In this document: in pieces, positions 43,061 to 52,026 of the stretch | Layout: every line of letters begins with the position of its first letter | How positions within the stretch are numbered: position 1 is the first letter of the stretch | NCBI GenBank assembly: GCA_028819575.1 | Contig: JAPPLB010000012.1 | Location: forward strand, 1 to 56,633 | DNA from: Bryobacterales bacterium | GTDB lineage: Bacteria; Acidobacteriota; Terriglobia; Bryobacterales; UBA6623 | Length of the DNA: 56,633 nucleotides | Direction: 5' to 3' | Notes under the pieces: model-generated | Seen by the model: the letters and a program-made list of their open reading frames with translations, nothing else | Told to the model about the DNA's origin: nothing | Database searches by the model: none | Position numbers and translations under genes: made by a program

Positions 43061-44137
43061 ATGAAGATCGAGACCTACAGCAGCCAAGTTGTGAGCCTTC
43101 CGCGCGAAGTCGGCGCTCTGGACGAGGCGCCCGTGCAGGTCTCGGTCGATTTCGTAACGCTACGGCTCAAGACGGACGAGGGGGCCGAGGGCATCGGCTA
43201 CGCAGGCTTTGCTGCCCCCGTGATGACGAAAGCGCTCAAGGAAGCGGTGGACGCGCTGGCGGCGCAAGTCATCGGCGATGACCCGATGCGCACGGAGGCA
43301 ATCGGCGAGAAGCTGCTCGAGGTCGGTGGACGCGGCGCCGCCGCCGGCCTGGTGACGCGAGCCGTGTCGGCGATCGACGTCGCTCTGTGGGATCTCAAAG
43401 GCAAGATTCTGGGGCAGCCGGTCTGGAAGCTGCTCGGCGGCTTCCGTAACCGAGTTCCCGCTTATGCCAGCGGCCATCTCTGGCGGACTTACGATGCCGA
43501 CTCGCTGGCCCGCAAAGGAGCGGAACTCGTCGAGCAGGGCTTCCGTGCGATGAAATTCCGCATGGGCGCCGAGGCTTCGAACATTGCCGAGATGGAACGC
43601 ATGCATGCTCTGTGCGACTCGGTCGGCGACGAGATCGACATCATGGTCGACATCAACCAGGGATGGGATGTCAACCGCTCGATCACCATGGGGCGCGAGA
43701 TGGAGATCTGCGGCCTTTATTGGTTGGAGGATCCGATCAACTACCAGGATTTCGACGGCCTGGCCCGAATCGCCGATGCCCTCGACACGCCAATCGCCGC
43801 GGGCGAGTATTTGTGGGGCGTCGAGCCGTTCCGGTTGTTCCTCGAGCGTCACTCGGTCGACATCGTGATGGTCGACATCATGCGCGTCGGCGGGCTGACG
43901 CAATGGATGAAGGTGGCCCACATGGCGCAGGCCTGGAATCTGCCAGTCGTGAGCCACCTGGCGCCGGACATCCTCGCTCCGGCGGTGGCCGCCGTCCCTA
44001 ACGGTCTGTTCGTCGAGCATATGCCCTGGTCACTGCCCCTGTTCCGCGAAGAGTTACGGTTGGAAAACGGCGAGATCGTACTCGACGACGCGCCGGGGTT
44101 GGGTCTGGAGTTCGATGAGCGCTGGCTGACTTCTTGA
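43061..44137 (+). CDS. MR/MLE family enzyme (acid-sugar dehydratase-like), cytoplasmic
   Basis: A 358-residue MR/MLE enzyme without a leader peptide. The active site is complete: K165-x-R167 (MKFRMG), D197 (VDINQGW), E223 (WLEDP), E249 (AGEYL) and H299 (VSHLAPD). The compact length and the KxR plus His pattern resemble the mandelate-racemase subgroup and related sugar-acid dehydratases. The substrate is unresolved. It is followed 33 bp downstream by a second, leader-bearing MR/MLE gene, so the two are probably co-transcribed and may act on related acids in different compartments. Confidence 0.88.
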   Translation: MKIETYSSQVVSLPREVGALDEAPVQVSVDFVTLRLKTDEGAEGIGYAGFAAPVMTKALKEAVDALAAQVIGDDPMRTEAIGEKLLEVGGRGAAAGLVTRAVSAIDVALWDLKGKILGQPVWKLLGGFRNRVPAYASGHLWRTYDADSLARKGAELVEQGFRAMKFRMGAEASNIAEMERMHALCDSVGDEIDIMVDINQGWDVNRSITMGREMEICGLYWLEDPINYQDFDGLARIADALDTPIAAGEYLWGVEPFRLFLERHSVDIVMVDIMRVGGLTQWMKVAHMAQAWNLPVVSHLAPDILAPAVAAVPNGLFVEHMPWSLPLFREELRLENGEIVLDDAPGLGLEFDERWLTS

Positions 44138-44170
44138 CCTGATCCCCTGTGCTGCGTTACAACGCTCGCC

Positions 44171-45418
44171 ATGGAACGCAGACAGCTTTTCAAGACCCTT
44201 GGTTTGGGCGCCGCGGCAGCGCTGTTGCCGGACGAACTGAGGTCTTCCCCGCCTGAGACCGATCTCAAAATTACCTCGGTTCGCGTCGTGAAGGTGAGAC
44301 CGAAGCGGCCCGTACCGCGATATGAACCCGCGCCGGGCTCGTGGTCGACAGGCAGGGTGGAAGTGGCGAACCCGGTCTCGATCTATCCCGAGTACAAGCC
44401 GATGCGGAGCCTGTTCATGCCTGACCCAGGCGGCGTGTCGAGCTTCTGGGTCGAAATCGGAACGAACAAGGGCCTCACCGGCCTTGGCCAGGGAGGCCCC
44501 GGCGGCGGACCGATCATTGCGGGCCACCTGACCAAACTTCTGCTCGGCAAGAACGCACTCAATATCGAGCGCATCTGGGACCTGCTCTGGCGGGCCACGA
44601 TGTACTACGGCCGCAAGGGTGTCGTGCCGAACGCGCTGAGCGGCATTGACCTGGCGCTCTGGGATATCGCCGGAAAGGCCTGGGGGCTTCCCGTCTACCG
44701 CCTGCTCGGCGGCGAAACGAAGCCGCGTATCCCTTCCTACTGCACCGGCAACGACATCGAGCAGCACGTCGAGTTCGGCTACACGAAACTGAAGCTCGCG
44801 CTGCCACACGGTCCGGCGGACGGACGCGAAGGCATTCGCAAGAACGTAGCGCTCGTCAAACGCGCCCGAGAAGCCGTGGGGAAAGACGGTATCGTGGCCA
44901 TGGATTGCTGGATGGCTCTGACGGAGCGGTATACGATCGAGCTGTGCGAGGCCTTCGAACCCTACCGGGTGTACTGGATGGAAGAATGCCTCCCACCCGA
45001 CGACTATGAGGGCTTCGGGCGGCTGCGGGAACAAATCAAGTCAACCCGCATCGTGACCGGAGAACACGTCTACACCCGCTACGGGTTCCGGCAGTTGCTT
45101 CGAACGAACGGCGCGGAGATCTGGCAGCCGGACATCCACTGGTGCGGAGGCTTGACGGAGATCCGGCGCATCGGCGCGTTGGCGGCGGCCTATGACATTC
45201 CGGTGATACCGCACGGCGGCGGTCAGCGCGACGCGATCCACTATGTGATGGCGACGCCGAACAGCCCGTGGGCGGAAATGTTCATGCCGGCGCCCGGCGG
45301 CCCCGATGAGGTCTACGAACGCTACGAACAGGACAACAACCTGACCCGCGGGCCTGAGGGCATCTACACGCGTCCGTCGGACGAGCCGGGCTTCGGCTGG
45401 GATGTCGAAGTGGTTTGA
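44171..45418 (+). CDS. L-rhamnonate dehydratase-like MR/MLE enzyme with Tat-like leader
   Basis: A 415-residue enzyme close in motif pattern to L-rhamnonate dehydratases: YTKLKLALPHGPADGREG in part, then VAMDCWMALTERY, YWMEECLPPDDYEGF, VTGEHVYTRYG and VIPHGGGQ. These place the general bases and metal ligands of the RhmD subgroup, which dehydrates L-rhamnonate, L-mannonate or L-lyxonate. An N-terminal MERRQLFKTLGLGAAAALLP looks like a Tat leader, so the enzyme may work outside the cytoplasm. It is the second gene of a pair with 43061-44137. The exact substrate remains inference. Confidence 0.85.
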   Translation: MERRQLFKTLGLGAAAALLPDELRSSPPETDLKITSVRVVKVRPKRPVPRYEPAPGSWSTGRVEVANPVSIYPEYKPMRSLFMPDPGGVSSFWVEIGTNKGLTGLGQGGPGGGPIIAGHLTKLLLGKNALNIERIWDLLWRATMYYGRKGVVPNALSGIDLALWDIAGKAWGLPVYRLLGGETKPRIPSYCTGNDIEQHVEFGYTKLKLALPHGPADGREGIRKNVALVKRAREAVGKDGIVAMDCWMALTERYTIELCEAFEPYRVYWMEECLPPDDYEGFGRLREQIKSTRIVTGEHVYTRYGFRQLLRTNGAEIWQPDIHWCGGLTEIRRIGALAAAYDIPVIPHGGGQRDAIHYVMATPNSPWAEMFMPAPGGPDEVYERYEQDNNLTRGPEGIYTRPSDEPGFGWDVEVV

Positions 45419-45628
45419 TTGCGGCTGGTGCGAGAGAGGCGTAGACGGAGTCGAGAGTCGCGCCGGGTCTACCGAACCGACAGGACGGAGAACCGTCGAG
45501 ATCTTCACAACAGGCAAAGGCGTTAGTTCATTCTCTAAGGATCATCCTGTTGTTGTCGCCTTGCGACACTGTCAACAAGGACACAGGCAGAACGTCACAT
45601 GGGCTTTGGGCTCGGGATTGACTCCGAC

Positions 45629-46201
45629 TTACCGACCCACGGTCGCCAGGAAGCCCGCATAAGCCGCCAGCACGACACTCGCCGAAAGCGCGAAGCCAAG
45701 TATCATCACGGCTCCCGCAGCAAGCTGCTCGCGCGTCGAATCGTTGGCGAACCTTGGCATTCTGAAGTCATGCTCGCCTTCGGTATTGTCCGATTGACCA
45801 CCCGGCGACGCCGTCCGGATGCTCATCAAGCGCCTCAGCGCCCTGCGTACTCTGCCGCTGAGGCTGGAACCCACGATCAAGCCGACAAAATACGCGACAT
45901 CTCCATCGATTCCATTCGCTATGGCGAACGCCGGAGACATGGCAGCCCCAAATACAACACCACTCACGAACGCCATCTTGCGCCTGGTCCGCCCGCTCAA
46001 TTTCCTATCATCGGCGGCTCCGTAGTGCCCCAACGCCTCCATGACGACAGTGACTCCGATAGCGCCCGTTGCCAGGCCAAAGAAAAAGAGGGCCAGCCAG
46101 CCGGGTTCTCTGATCGACAGGAACATGTTGAAGGCTGTGAGGACACCGAAGACAAAGATCGCTGAATAATACAGTTGCCCTGGTTTCGAACTCTCCTTCA
46201 T
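45629..46201 (-). CDS. Hypothetical polytopic membrane protein
   Basis: A 190-residue protein with four predicted hydrophobic segments: LYYSAIFVFGVLTAFNMFL, WLALFFFGLATGAIGVTVV, a middle segment around GVVFGAAMSPAFAIANG and a C-terminal AAGAVMILGFALSASVVLA. A basic loop (SGRVRRALRRLMSIR) follows the third. I do not recognise a family. Upstream AGGAGGGTCAGATG-like sequence gives a good ribosome site for the ATG at 46201, which supports it as a real gene. It is isolated between gene-free stretches. Confidence 0.65.
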   Translation of the reverse strand: MKESSKPGQLYYSAIFVFGVLTAFNMFLSIREPGWLALFFFGLATGAIGVTVVMEALGHYGAADDRKLSGRTRRKMAFVSGVVFGAAMSPAFAIANGIDGDVAYFVGLIVGSSLSGRVRRALRRLMSIRTASPGGQSDNTEGEHDFRMPRFANDSTREQLAAGAVMILGFALSASVVLAAYAGFLATVGR

Positions 46202-46930
46202 CTGACCCTCCTTGAAACAGTAGTGCTGAGCTGGTGTATGGTCAGTACGTGATGATCAGGGTATGAGATGTACAGGCTCGCATATACGAGACGAGATGAT
46301 ATGTGGTACCGACAGACTCATGCAGATACAGCACCGCATCCCAGGTCAATCTTGACAGTTCGGCCGACGATGCCGCAAGCATCCACATTTACCCGTTGCG
46401 ACGTCTCTGTCAACATGTCAAAGAAGTAATGGCAAGCCATGGACGAACGACTGAGGCGTCAGCCTTGCTTCTCCCAGTACAGAGAATGGCAACAGTCCCC
46501 ATCGGGTGACATCTGTCAGGTGATTCCTGTTCCATCACAAGCTGAGGTGGCTACTGACTGGCTGGGCGGCGCGACACCGGGCCGGTTGGCAACCGGTGGT
46601 ATGGATCGGAGCAGAGCCGACACAGGGCTCAGCCTCTCGGTCTCGGGCAAGAGGGCGCGTCGTGATCTGGGCCTACGTATCCGAGGGCGCCCAAAACGCG
46701 CCAAGGAATCCGTTTTGTCAGGGTGGAAAAAAGGGGGGCTCCTGTCACCCATTTATTCATAAAGCGTTTGCAATATGTGGGTAACGTTACGCAGGGAAAC
46801 AGCAATAAAGTTCTTCTCGCGCGAGGTTAGAACTCGGCGAGACCTGACTGATACCCTGCCCGCATGCAAGATCTCTACCACCACGTTGATACTCAGATTG
46901 CTTGAAAGGACGCACTTGTACGAGGAGTAT
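46202..46930. other. Gene-free stretch
   Basis: About 730 bp between the membrane protein and a family B element. No frame looks like a protein, and I see no tRNA, rRNA or family A repeat. It may hold a decayed gene or an untranslated RNA that cannot be recognised by eye. Confidence 0.5.
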
Positions 46931-47195
46931 TAACAGCCCACGGTAATAGTCACGCGGGCGGCGTTACGCGCCGTGGGTCGATGGAGTAACGCTGGGTCGT
47001 TCGAGAAACATGGCGCTGCACCCTCTTTGCCGTTGGCCGGAAGTGGCGCGTAACCCTTTGGGCGACGGACATTTGCGCTCGTCGGCTTTGTCGTTCGTCG
47101 GAGGAGATCACCCGGATCGCCATCCTCCTCACTCCGCGCCGAGCGACCGCAGGAGCCCACCGCGCCGCCCACGGGACTTTTCCCACGGACTGCTA
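46931..47195 (+). repeat. Family B element, full copy (265 bp)
   Basis: It starts TAACAGCCCACGGTAATAGTC, carries the shared GGCGGCGTTACGCGCC and CGGAGGAGATCACCCGGATC blocks and ends CCCACGGACTGCTA. The right tip supplies the TAG stop of the RidA gene on the minus strand. Confidence 0.85.
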
Positions 47196-47654
47196 ATCCC
47201 GTACTTCGGCGAAGACGCTTAACTGCACGGCGGCGTTCAGCGGCATGTCGCGGATGCCGAGCGCGGTGCGCGTATGCTTGCCTCGTTCCTCAAAGACCTC
47301 GACGAACAGGTCGGATGCGCCGTTGAGGACCTGGGGATGCTCGGAGAAACCCTCGTCGCAGAACACGTTGCCCTCGAGCCGAACCAGGTTTGCGATCTTC
47401 TCGAGATCTCCGGCGGCGTCTTTGAGTTGGGCGATGGCGTTGATGGCGGCGAGGCGCGCCGCCGCATAGCCCTGTTCGGTCGAGAGATCGCGGCCCAATC
47501 GGCCCGCGTACTTCATCACCGAACCTTCCCACGGCAACTGGCCGGATGTCATCACCAGCGAGCCGGTGCGAATCCACGGCACGTACTTACCGACCGCCTG
47601 CGGCGGTGAAGGCAAGACGATGCCAAGTCGTTTCAAGTTCTCTTCAGCGGTCAT
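47193..47654 (-). CDS. RidA/YjgF family protein
   Basis: A 153-residue protein of the YjgF-like endoribonuclease fold (the larger YjgH-type group). RTGSLVMTSGQLPWEGS, then AAINAIAQLKDAAGDL, VRLEGNVFCDEGF and MPLNAAVQLSVFAEVRD match the family. Canonical RidA deaminates reactive enamine/imine intermediates from pyridoxal-phosphate enzymes; this subgroup often lacks a proven activity. The ATG at 47654 has GGGAG upstream. The TAG stop is formed by the tip of a family B element. Confidence 0.88.
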   Translation of the reverse strand: MTAEENLKRLGIVLPSPPQAVGKYVPWIRTGSLVMTSGQLPWEGSVMKYAGRLGRDLSTEQGYAAARLAAINAIAQLKDAAGDLEKIANLVRLEGNVFCDEGFSEHPQVLNGASDLFVEVFEERGKHTRTALGIRDMPLNAAVQLSVFAEVRD

Positions 47655-47825
47655 TGCAGGGTCGCTCCCAGGAGTTATTTCACTGAGATCGTACCCTAGT
47701 TCTGCCGGGAACGCAGCCGTATCGGAGAGCGCAGTAGATGGTAGAGATGTTGTTCTTGATCCGGCGGACTCGCGTCAGTGGGCTGAGCTGATCGGAGGCG
47801 TGTCAGGCCCGTTGCCGATCGCTCT

Positions 47826-49142
47826 TCAGAACGACACGTCCCACTGGAGGCGCACTTGAGTGTCCAGCAAGTCATCCGCTCCGTGCCGGGCGAGCGAATA
47901 GCGGGACGTGTCAAAAGTCAGCTTGTTGGCATGGCCGTAGAAGAACCAATTGGCGACGAACGCCAACTCCTTCTGCAGGTCGTTCGGTCTCACACGATTC
48001 GGGTCCACCAGAGCGTAGCGAGCGCCAAGCTCGAGCTGCTTGGGGATGCGCGGGAACAAATAGTGAAAAAAGTATCCCGCTTGGACGTAGCTGCCCCGCA
48101 TATAGGTCGTTTGGACATTGACATTGTCCTGGATGCGTTTCCAGTGCAGCTCGTGTTGCAGAGAGAAACCACGGTACTTCAGCGCCGTTTCCTCCATGAA
48201 CTGGCGAAGCGAATACTGTCCCCGCAGGCCGGGTTCGAAACCGTCAAGCCTGCCACCGCCCGAGGACGAAAATCGTGTGAAGCGGCTTCGATTGCGAGCC
48301 GCCCCGAACGACAGGGCGGCTGCCGGTTTCTCGTGATATTTCAGGTCGCTTTGGGAATATCCGACATCACGACCCAGAAAGTTCCACTGGTAGCGCGCCA
48401 CTACCATCGGCGAGCCGTCGCCGTGATCGAGTTCGGGCTTGCCCGGCGCCGTGCGAAACCCTCGCCCATTGCCGGTGAATACGCCGACATAATATCGCGA
48501 ATCACCCAGCGTCCCGTTCATGAAGCGGCCTAAAATCGCCGCACCCTTCTGCCGATCCACCGTGAAAGCCCTGTTCACGATCGACCGGTCGGCGAACTGC
48601 TGCTTGCCCGACGAGTCCGATCGTTCCCGGCTGTAATCAACCTTCCACTGTCCGAAGCGAAACTGCAGCCACTCCCATTTCCCGACGGTCACAAACGCGT
48701 TCAGATTGCGCGTGTCAACCAAATCGTACTCGTAGTTGTACTTGATCCACGGAGTGAAGGCGTGACCACTGATCTTGAAGCGCGCCCTTCTGAAACGGAG
48801 GTCGTTCTCATCGGCGCCTGTGAAATGACTCTCCTTCCGCGGTGCACTCTGAAACGGCGAAGAGAAGCGCTTCTGCGAACGGATGTTGAGCTTCCCGCTA
48901 AACCGCCCCTCGCCTTTGTCGCCGATCTGCAGTCCCTTCCGGCTGTACTGGAAGAATCTCTTCTTCTTCTCTGACTCTTTGAACTCTCGTTCCTGCAAGC
49001 TGTCGCGGATGGGGTTAACCGCCGGCGGCGGAGGCAGTGACGCCGAGCTGCCGGAGGCGAGAATTTCGCTGCTCTCGTCCGCAGCGAACGCTGTACCCAG
49101 AGCGATCAAATAGACAAGGACTGCAACAAACCGCCGAAACAT
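47826..49142 (-). CDS. Phosphate-selective porin O/P-like outer-membrane protein
   Basis: A 438-residue beta-barrel of the OprP/OprO type. The signal peptide is MFRRFVAVLVYLIALGTAFA. A short coiled region rich in E, K and R (RDSLQEREFKESEKKKRFF) precedes the barrel. Alternating hydrophobic strands such as RRARFKISGHAFTPW and YYVGVFTGNGRGF follow, and the chain ends in Phe (WDVSF), the usual outer-membrane barrel signal. These porins pass phosphate or other anions. The ATG at 49142 gives a clean signal peptide but has no ribosome site; a TTG 14 codons upstream is possible. The start codon lies next to a perfect 11-bp stem. Confidence 0.85.
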   Translation of the reverse strand: MFRRFVAVLVYLIALGTAFAADESSEILASGSSASLPPPPAVNPIRDSLQEREFKESEKKKRFFQYSRKGLQIGDKGEGRFSGKLNIRSQKRFSSPFQSAPRKESHFTGADENDLRFRRARFKISGHAFTPWIKYNYEYDLVDTRNLNAFVTVGKWEWLQFRFGQWKVDYSRERSDSSGKQQFADRSIVNRAFTVDRQKGAAILGRFMNGTLGDSRYYVGVFTGNGRGFRTAPGKPELDHGDGSPMVVARYQWNFLGRDVGYSQSDLKYHEKPAAALSFGAARNRSRFTRFSSSGGGRLDGFEPGLRGQYSLRQFMEETALKYRGFSLQHELHWKRIQDNVNVQTTYMRGSYVQAGYFFHYLFPRIPKQLELGARYALVDPNRVRPNDLQKELAFVANWFFYGHANKLTFDTSRYSLARHGADDLLDTQVRLQWDVSF

Positions 49143-49188
49143 GATTGACTTGAAATGGTTCAGAAAACCGATGTAGAAAGTCAATCAT
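49141..49188 (-). promoter_or_regulatory. 11-bp perfect inverted repeat over the porin start codon
   Basis: ATGATTGACTT (49141-49151) and AAGTCAATCAT (49178-49188) are exact reverse complements with a 26-base loop. In the porin mRNA the start codon overlaps the 3' arm, so folding would hide it. Confidence 0.6.
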
Positions 49189-49228
49189 AGCGACGCTGTC
49201 CCAGTTCGGAATCATATATGAGTTACAG

Positions 49229-49302
49229 TTCAGTGAATGTCCAGTTAATATATTGTTAATATTACATTTCAATGAATTTCTGGTTAATAACCTATTAATA
49301 TT
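49229..49302. repeat. Imperfect 35-bp direct repeats, AT-rich
   Basis: Two copies (49229-49263 and 49268-49302) share TTCA-TGAAT, GTTAATA and TTAATATT with several mismatches, inside an AT-rich patch of a GC-rich region. The position between the divergent porin and nitrilase genes suggests an operator or promoter region. The rest of 49303-49772 shows no gene. Confidence 0.6.
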
Positions 49303-49772
49303 GTCCGGGGTTTCCTCACGGACGTCCCGGGGGCTCGCACGATTCGCAACAAATGCATCGCAATCCTCAGACCAGGGGCCCCTATGCCGTCAAGATCAAG
49401 AATTTCAGTGCAAGATCGGCAAGAGCGGGCTGATCGAACCGCACACTCTCCGCAGAAGCCGATCCGCCGCCCTATCTGGTAGCCGGCCTTCTGACCGACG
49501 TGAAAGAATCACCCGACCTCTGTCGAAAGACCACGCAACTCGCCAGCAGCTCTCAAGGATGAGATTCGTGCCTCAAAGCGAGGCCCGCCGCTCCCATGTT
49601 GCCGGCCAAGACCGTAACGAGAGTTTCATTGAGTCAAACAGCACGTCGACCCGGCTAACCGCGAACTCTGAACCATGAAACCTTATATCGAATTGGTTCC
49701 CTGCGTCTTTCACGGTTAGACTATGCGGTTGCGGATGCCATAGATCGTACGGTTCCGCGGGGAGGAATCTTC

Positions 49773-50618
49773 ATGAAACTTGCCTTGGTCCAGATGGAAA
49801 GCCGCATGGGCGAGATCGAGTCCAACGTGTCCACCGCCTGCGCCTACATCGATGAGGCGGCCGAGGGCGGCGCGGACTGCATCGTCCTGCCGGAGTTTTT
49901 CAGCACCGGCTACTTTCCGGTTTATCGCGACTACGACTACTACGAGCTCGCATCGAACGAGTCCGGCCACGCGATCATCTCCGTCAAGGCCAAAGCGCGC
50001 GAGCACCGCGTTCACATCATCGCCACGTACTACGAGCAGGACGGCAGCGATCTCTACTACAACACCAGCATGCTCATCGACCCCACCGGAGAGGTAGCCG
50101 GGAAATACCGAAAAGTGCAGATTCCCGCCTTTCGAGGGATCGAGAAACTCTTCTTCCGGCCCGGGTCGAAATTTCCCGTCTTCCCGATGAACGGTTGGCG
50201 CGCCGGCATCATGCTGTGCTACGACACCTTCTTCCCCGAGTCGGCCCGCTGTCTGGCGCTGGGCGGCGCCGAACTGATTCTGGTTCCGTTTGGAGCCTCC
50301 GACACCGAGAAGTCCGTCTGGCGCGAGATGATGGTCACCCGAGCCTTCGAGAACTGCGCGTACGTGGTGGCCTGCAACAGCGTCGGCGCCGTGCCGATGG
50401 CTGACGGGGACACCTTCGTCATGGGCGGCCGGAGCGTGATCGTCGACCCGCTCGGCCAAGTGGTGAGCGAGGCCGGACGCACCGAGAGCGAAATCATTTA
50501 CGGCGAGATCGACCGCCGCCAAGTCGAAGCTGCCCGAAAACGCTACTTCATGTTCCGCGACCGACGCCCCGAAGCGTATGGCATCATCAGCACCCAGACC
50601 GAAGACATCTCACGGTGA
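49773..50618 (+). CDS. Carbon-nitrogen hydrolase (nitrilase superfamily)
   Basis: A 281-residue amidase with the nitrilase-superfamily Glu-Lys-Cys triad: E41 (VLPEFF), K114 (KYRKVQIP) and C149 (IMLCYDTFFPE). It hydrolyses a C-N bond in an amide, carbamoyl compound or nitrile; N-carbamoylputrescine amidase or a beta-ureidopropionase type is plausible but not provable here. No leader peptide, so cytoplasmic. GGGGAGGAATCTTC before the ATG is a strong ribosome site. It is divergent from the porin gene and convergent with the MR/MLE-Gfo/Idh/MocA operon. Confidence 0.9.
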   Translation: MKLALVQMESRMGEIESNVSTACAYIDEAAEGGADCIVLPEFFSTGYFPVYRDYDYYELASNESGHAIISVKAKAREHRVHIIATYYEQDGSDLYYNTSMLIDPTGEVAGKYRKVQIPAFRGIEKLFFRPGSKFPVFPMNGWRAGIMLCYDTFFPESARCLALGGAELILVPFGASDTEKSVWREMMVTRAFENCAYVVACNSVGAVPMADGDTFVMGGRSVIVDPLGQVVSEAGRTESEIIYGEIDRRQVEAARKRYFMFRDRRPEAYGIISTQTEDISR

Positions 50619-50752
50619 AACCGTATCGGCCGAGTGCCGGTTCCGTTGGGCTAGCCGGGAACGACCTCGAAGACAACACCAGCCACGCTGAGAAGCGCAG
50701 GCTCCCTACGCCACAGGTTGCCTGCCAAGCCGGAACTGCCCGTTAGGCTCCG

Positions 50753-51991
50753 CTAAATGAAAGCGATCGAGCCGTCGGCCCGGTAACCGGTGCCGCGTTT
50801 CCATGGCCGGGGTGGCATGCTTGGGAAGGCTTCTTCGTTCAATTCGACGCCCCAGCCGGGTTTGGTGGGGATGTCGACATAGCCATCCTTGACCATGATC
50901 GGCTCTTTGAGAACGTCCTTGGACGCTCCGGAAACAGGCGCGCGGTATTCCAGAATCAGGAAGTTCGGAGTGGACGCGGCGAAGTGGACGTTCACGGCGG
51001 TGGCGAGCGGGCTCATGGGGTTGTGCGGCGCAACCATGATGTATTGTGCTTCGGCCATGGCAGCGATCTTTTTCATCTCCATGATGCCGCCGCAGACACA
51101 GATGTCAGGCTGCACAATGTCGAGCGCCTGAATGTTGATCAAATCGCGGAACTCGTACTTGGTGTAGTTGCACTCGCCGCTCGCCAACGGGATGTTGACA
51201 TGGTCGGCGAGCTTCTTCATCGCGTCGAAGTTCTCGGGGCGGATGGGTTCTTCGAGCCAGAACGGGTAGTAGGGCTCGATTTCCTTCGCGACGCGAATCG
51301 CTCTCTGGACCTCGAAATAGCGGGCGTGGATATCGACGCCAATATCCACATCCGGGCCCACGGCCTCACGCACCGCGCCTACCCTTTGACCGGCGATGCG
51401 CGTGACCATGTTGTAGGGCATCTGGTTATCGCCGCGATTGTGGGGTGACATCTTCACAGCGGTGTAGCCGTGCTGCTCGATCAAACGCTGGGCGTTTTCG
51501 CCGGCCTCCTGCGGGCTACCGCCGCCGATGCTCTGATAAACACGGACTTTCTGGCGGACACGCCCGCCGAGCAAAGCCCAGCAGGGCAGCCCCGCCGCCT
51601 TGGCCGTGATGTCCCAGAGCGCGTGCTCGATGCCGCTGAGGGCCGAGTTGACAACAGAGCCGCCAGGGAAGCGCGTGGTGTTATACATCAGGTCCCACAG
51701 GTATTGGATGTTCCTAGGGTCCTGGCCAACCAACCAGAGCTTGTAATCTTCGATGACTTTGACCGTTGCTTCATCAGGACCGCAGGAATAAGCCTCGCCG
51801 ATGCCTTCGATTCCCTGGTCGGTGAGCACCTTGACGTAGATCCAGTTTCGGCCGCCGTTCCAGACCATGAACGTCTTGATGTCGGTGATCTTGATCGCAG
51901 GCTTGTCGCCCATCGGGGCGGGCGCCTGGAAAGGCGCCGCCGCCAGTGGAGCCGCTACGGCGGCATTGCCGATAAACTGTCTTCGCCTCAT
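50753..51991 (-). CDS. Exported D-galactonate dehydratase-like MR/MLE enzyme
   Basis: A 412-residue MR/MLE enzyme with the galactonate-dehydratase marker APHNPMSP near its catalytic His, plus IGVDIHARY (Asp), FWLEEPIRPE (Glu) and ASGECNY (Glu). The N-terminus MRRRQFIGNAAVAAPLAAAP is Tat-like, as in the protein at 5667-6884, so a second exported aldonate dehydratase is likely. A ribosome site AAGGAAG precedes the ATG at 51991. It lies 36 bp downstream of a Gfo/Idh/MocA gene on the same strand and is probably in the same transcript, which suggests sequential oxidation and dehydration of a sugar. Confidence 0.9.
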   Translation of the reverse strand: MRRRQFIGNAAVAAPLAAAPFQAPAPMGDKPAIKITDIKTFMVWNGGRNWIYVKVLTDQGIEGIGEAYSCGPDEATVKVIEDYKLWLVGQDPRNIQYLWDLMYNTTRFPGGSVVNSALSGIEHALWDITAKAAGLPCWALLGGRVRQKVRVYQSIGGGSPQEAGENAQRLIEQHGYTAVKMSPHNRGDNQMPYNMVTRIAGQRVGAVREAVGPDVDIGVDIHARYFEVQRAIRVAKEIEPYYPFWLEEPIRPENFDAMKKLADHVNIPLASGECNYTKYEFRDLINIQALDIVQPDICVCGGIMEMKKIAAMAEAQYIMVAPHNPMSPLATAVNVHFAASTPNFLILEYRAPVSGASKDVLKEPIMVKDGYVDIPTKPGWGVELNEEAFPSMPPRPWKRGTGYRADGSIAFI

Positions 51992-52026
51992 GACTCTTAA
52001 CTTCCTTCGAGTGGGACGCTGCGGAT

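Noticed and set aside
43160-44020. A 286-codon minus-strand frame
   Set aside because: Antisense to an MR/MLE enzyme with complete catalytic residues, so it is a composition artefact.
46930-47186. Small open frames inside family B copies, with similar products at three loci
   Set aside because: The recurring product reflects recurring DNA. Frames are broken differently in each copy and lack ribosome sites, so coding is unlikely.
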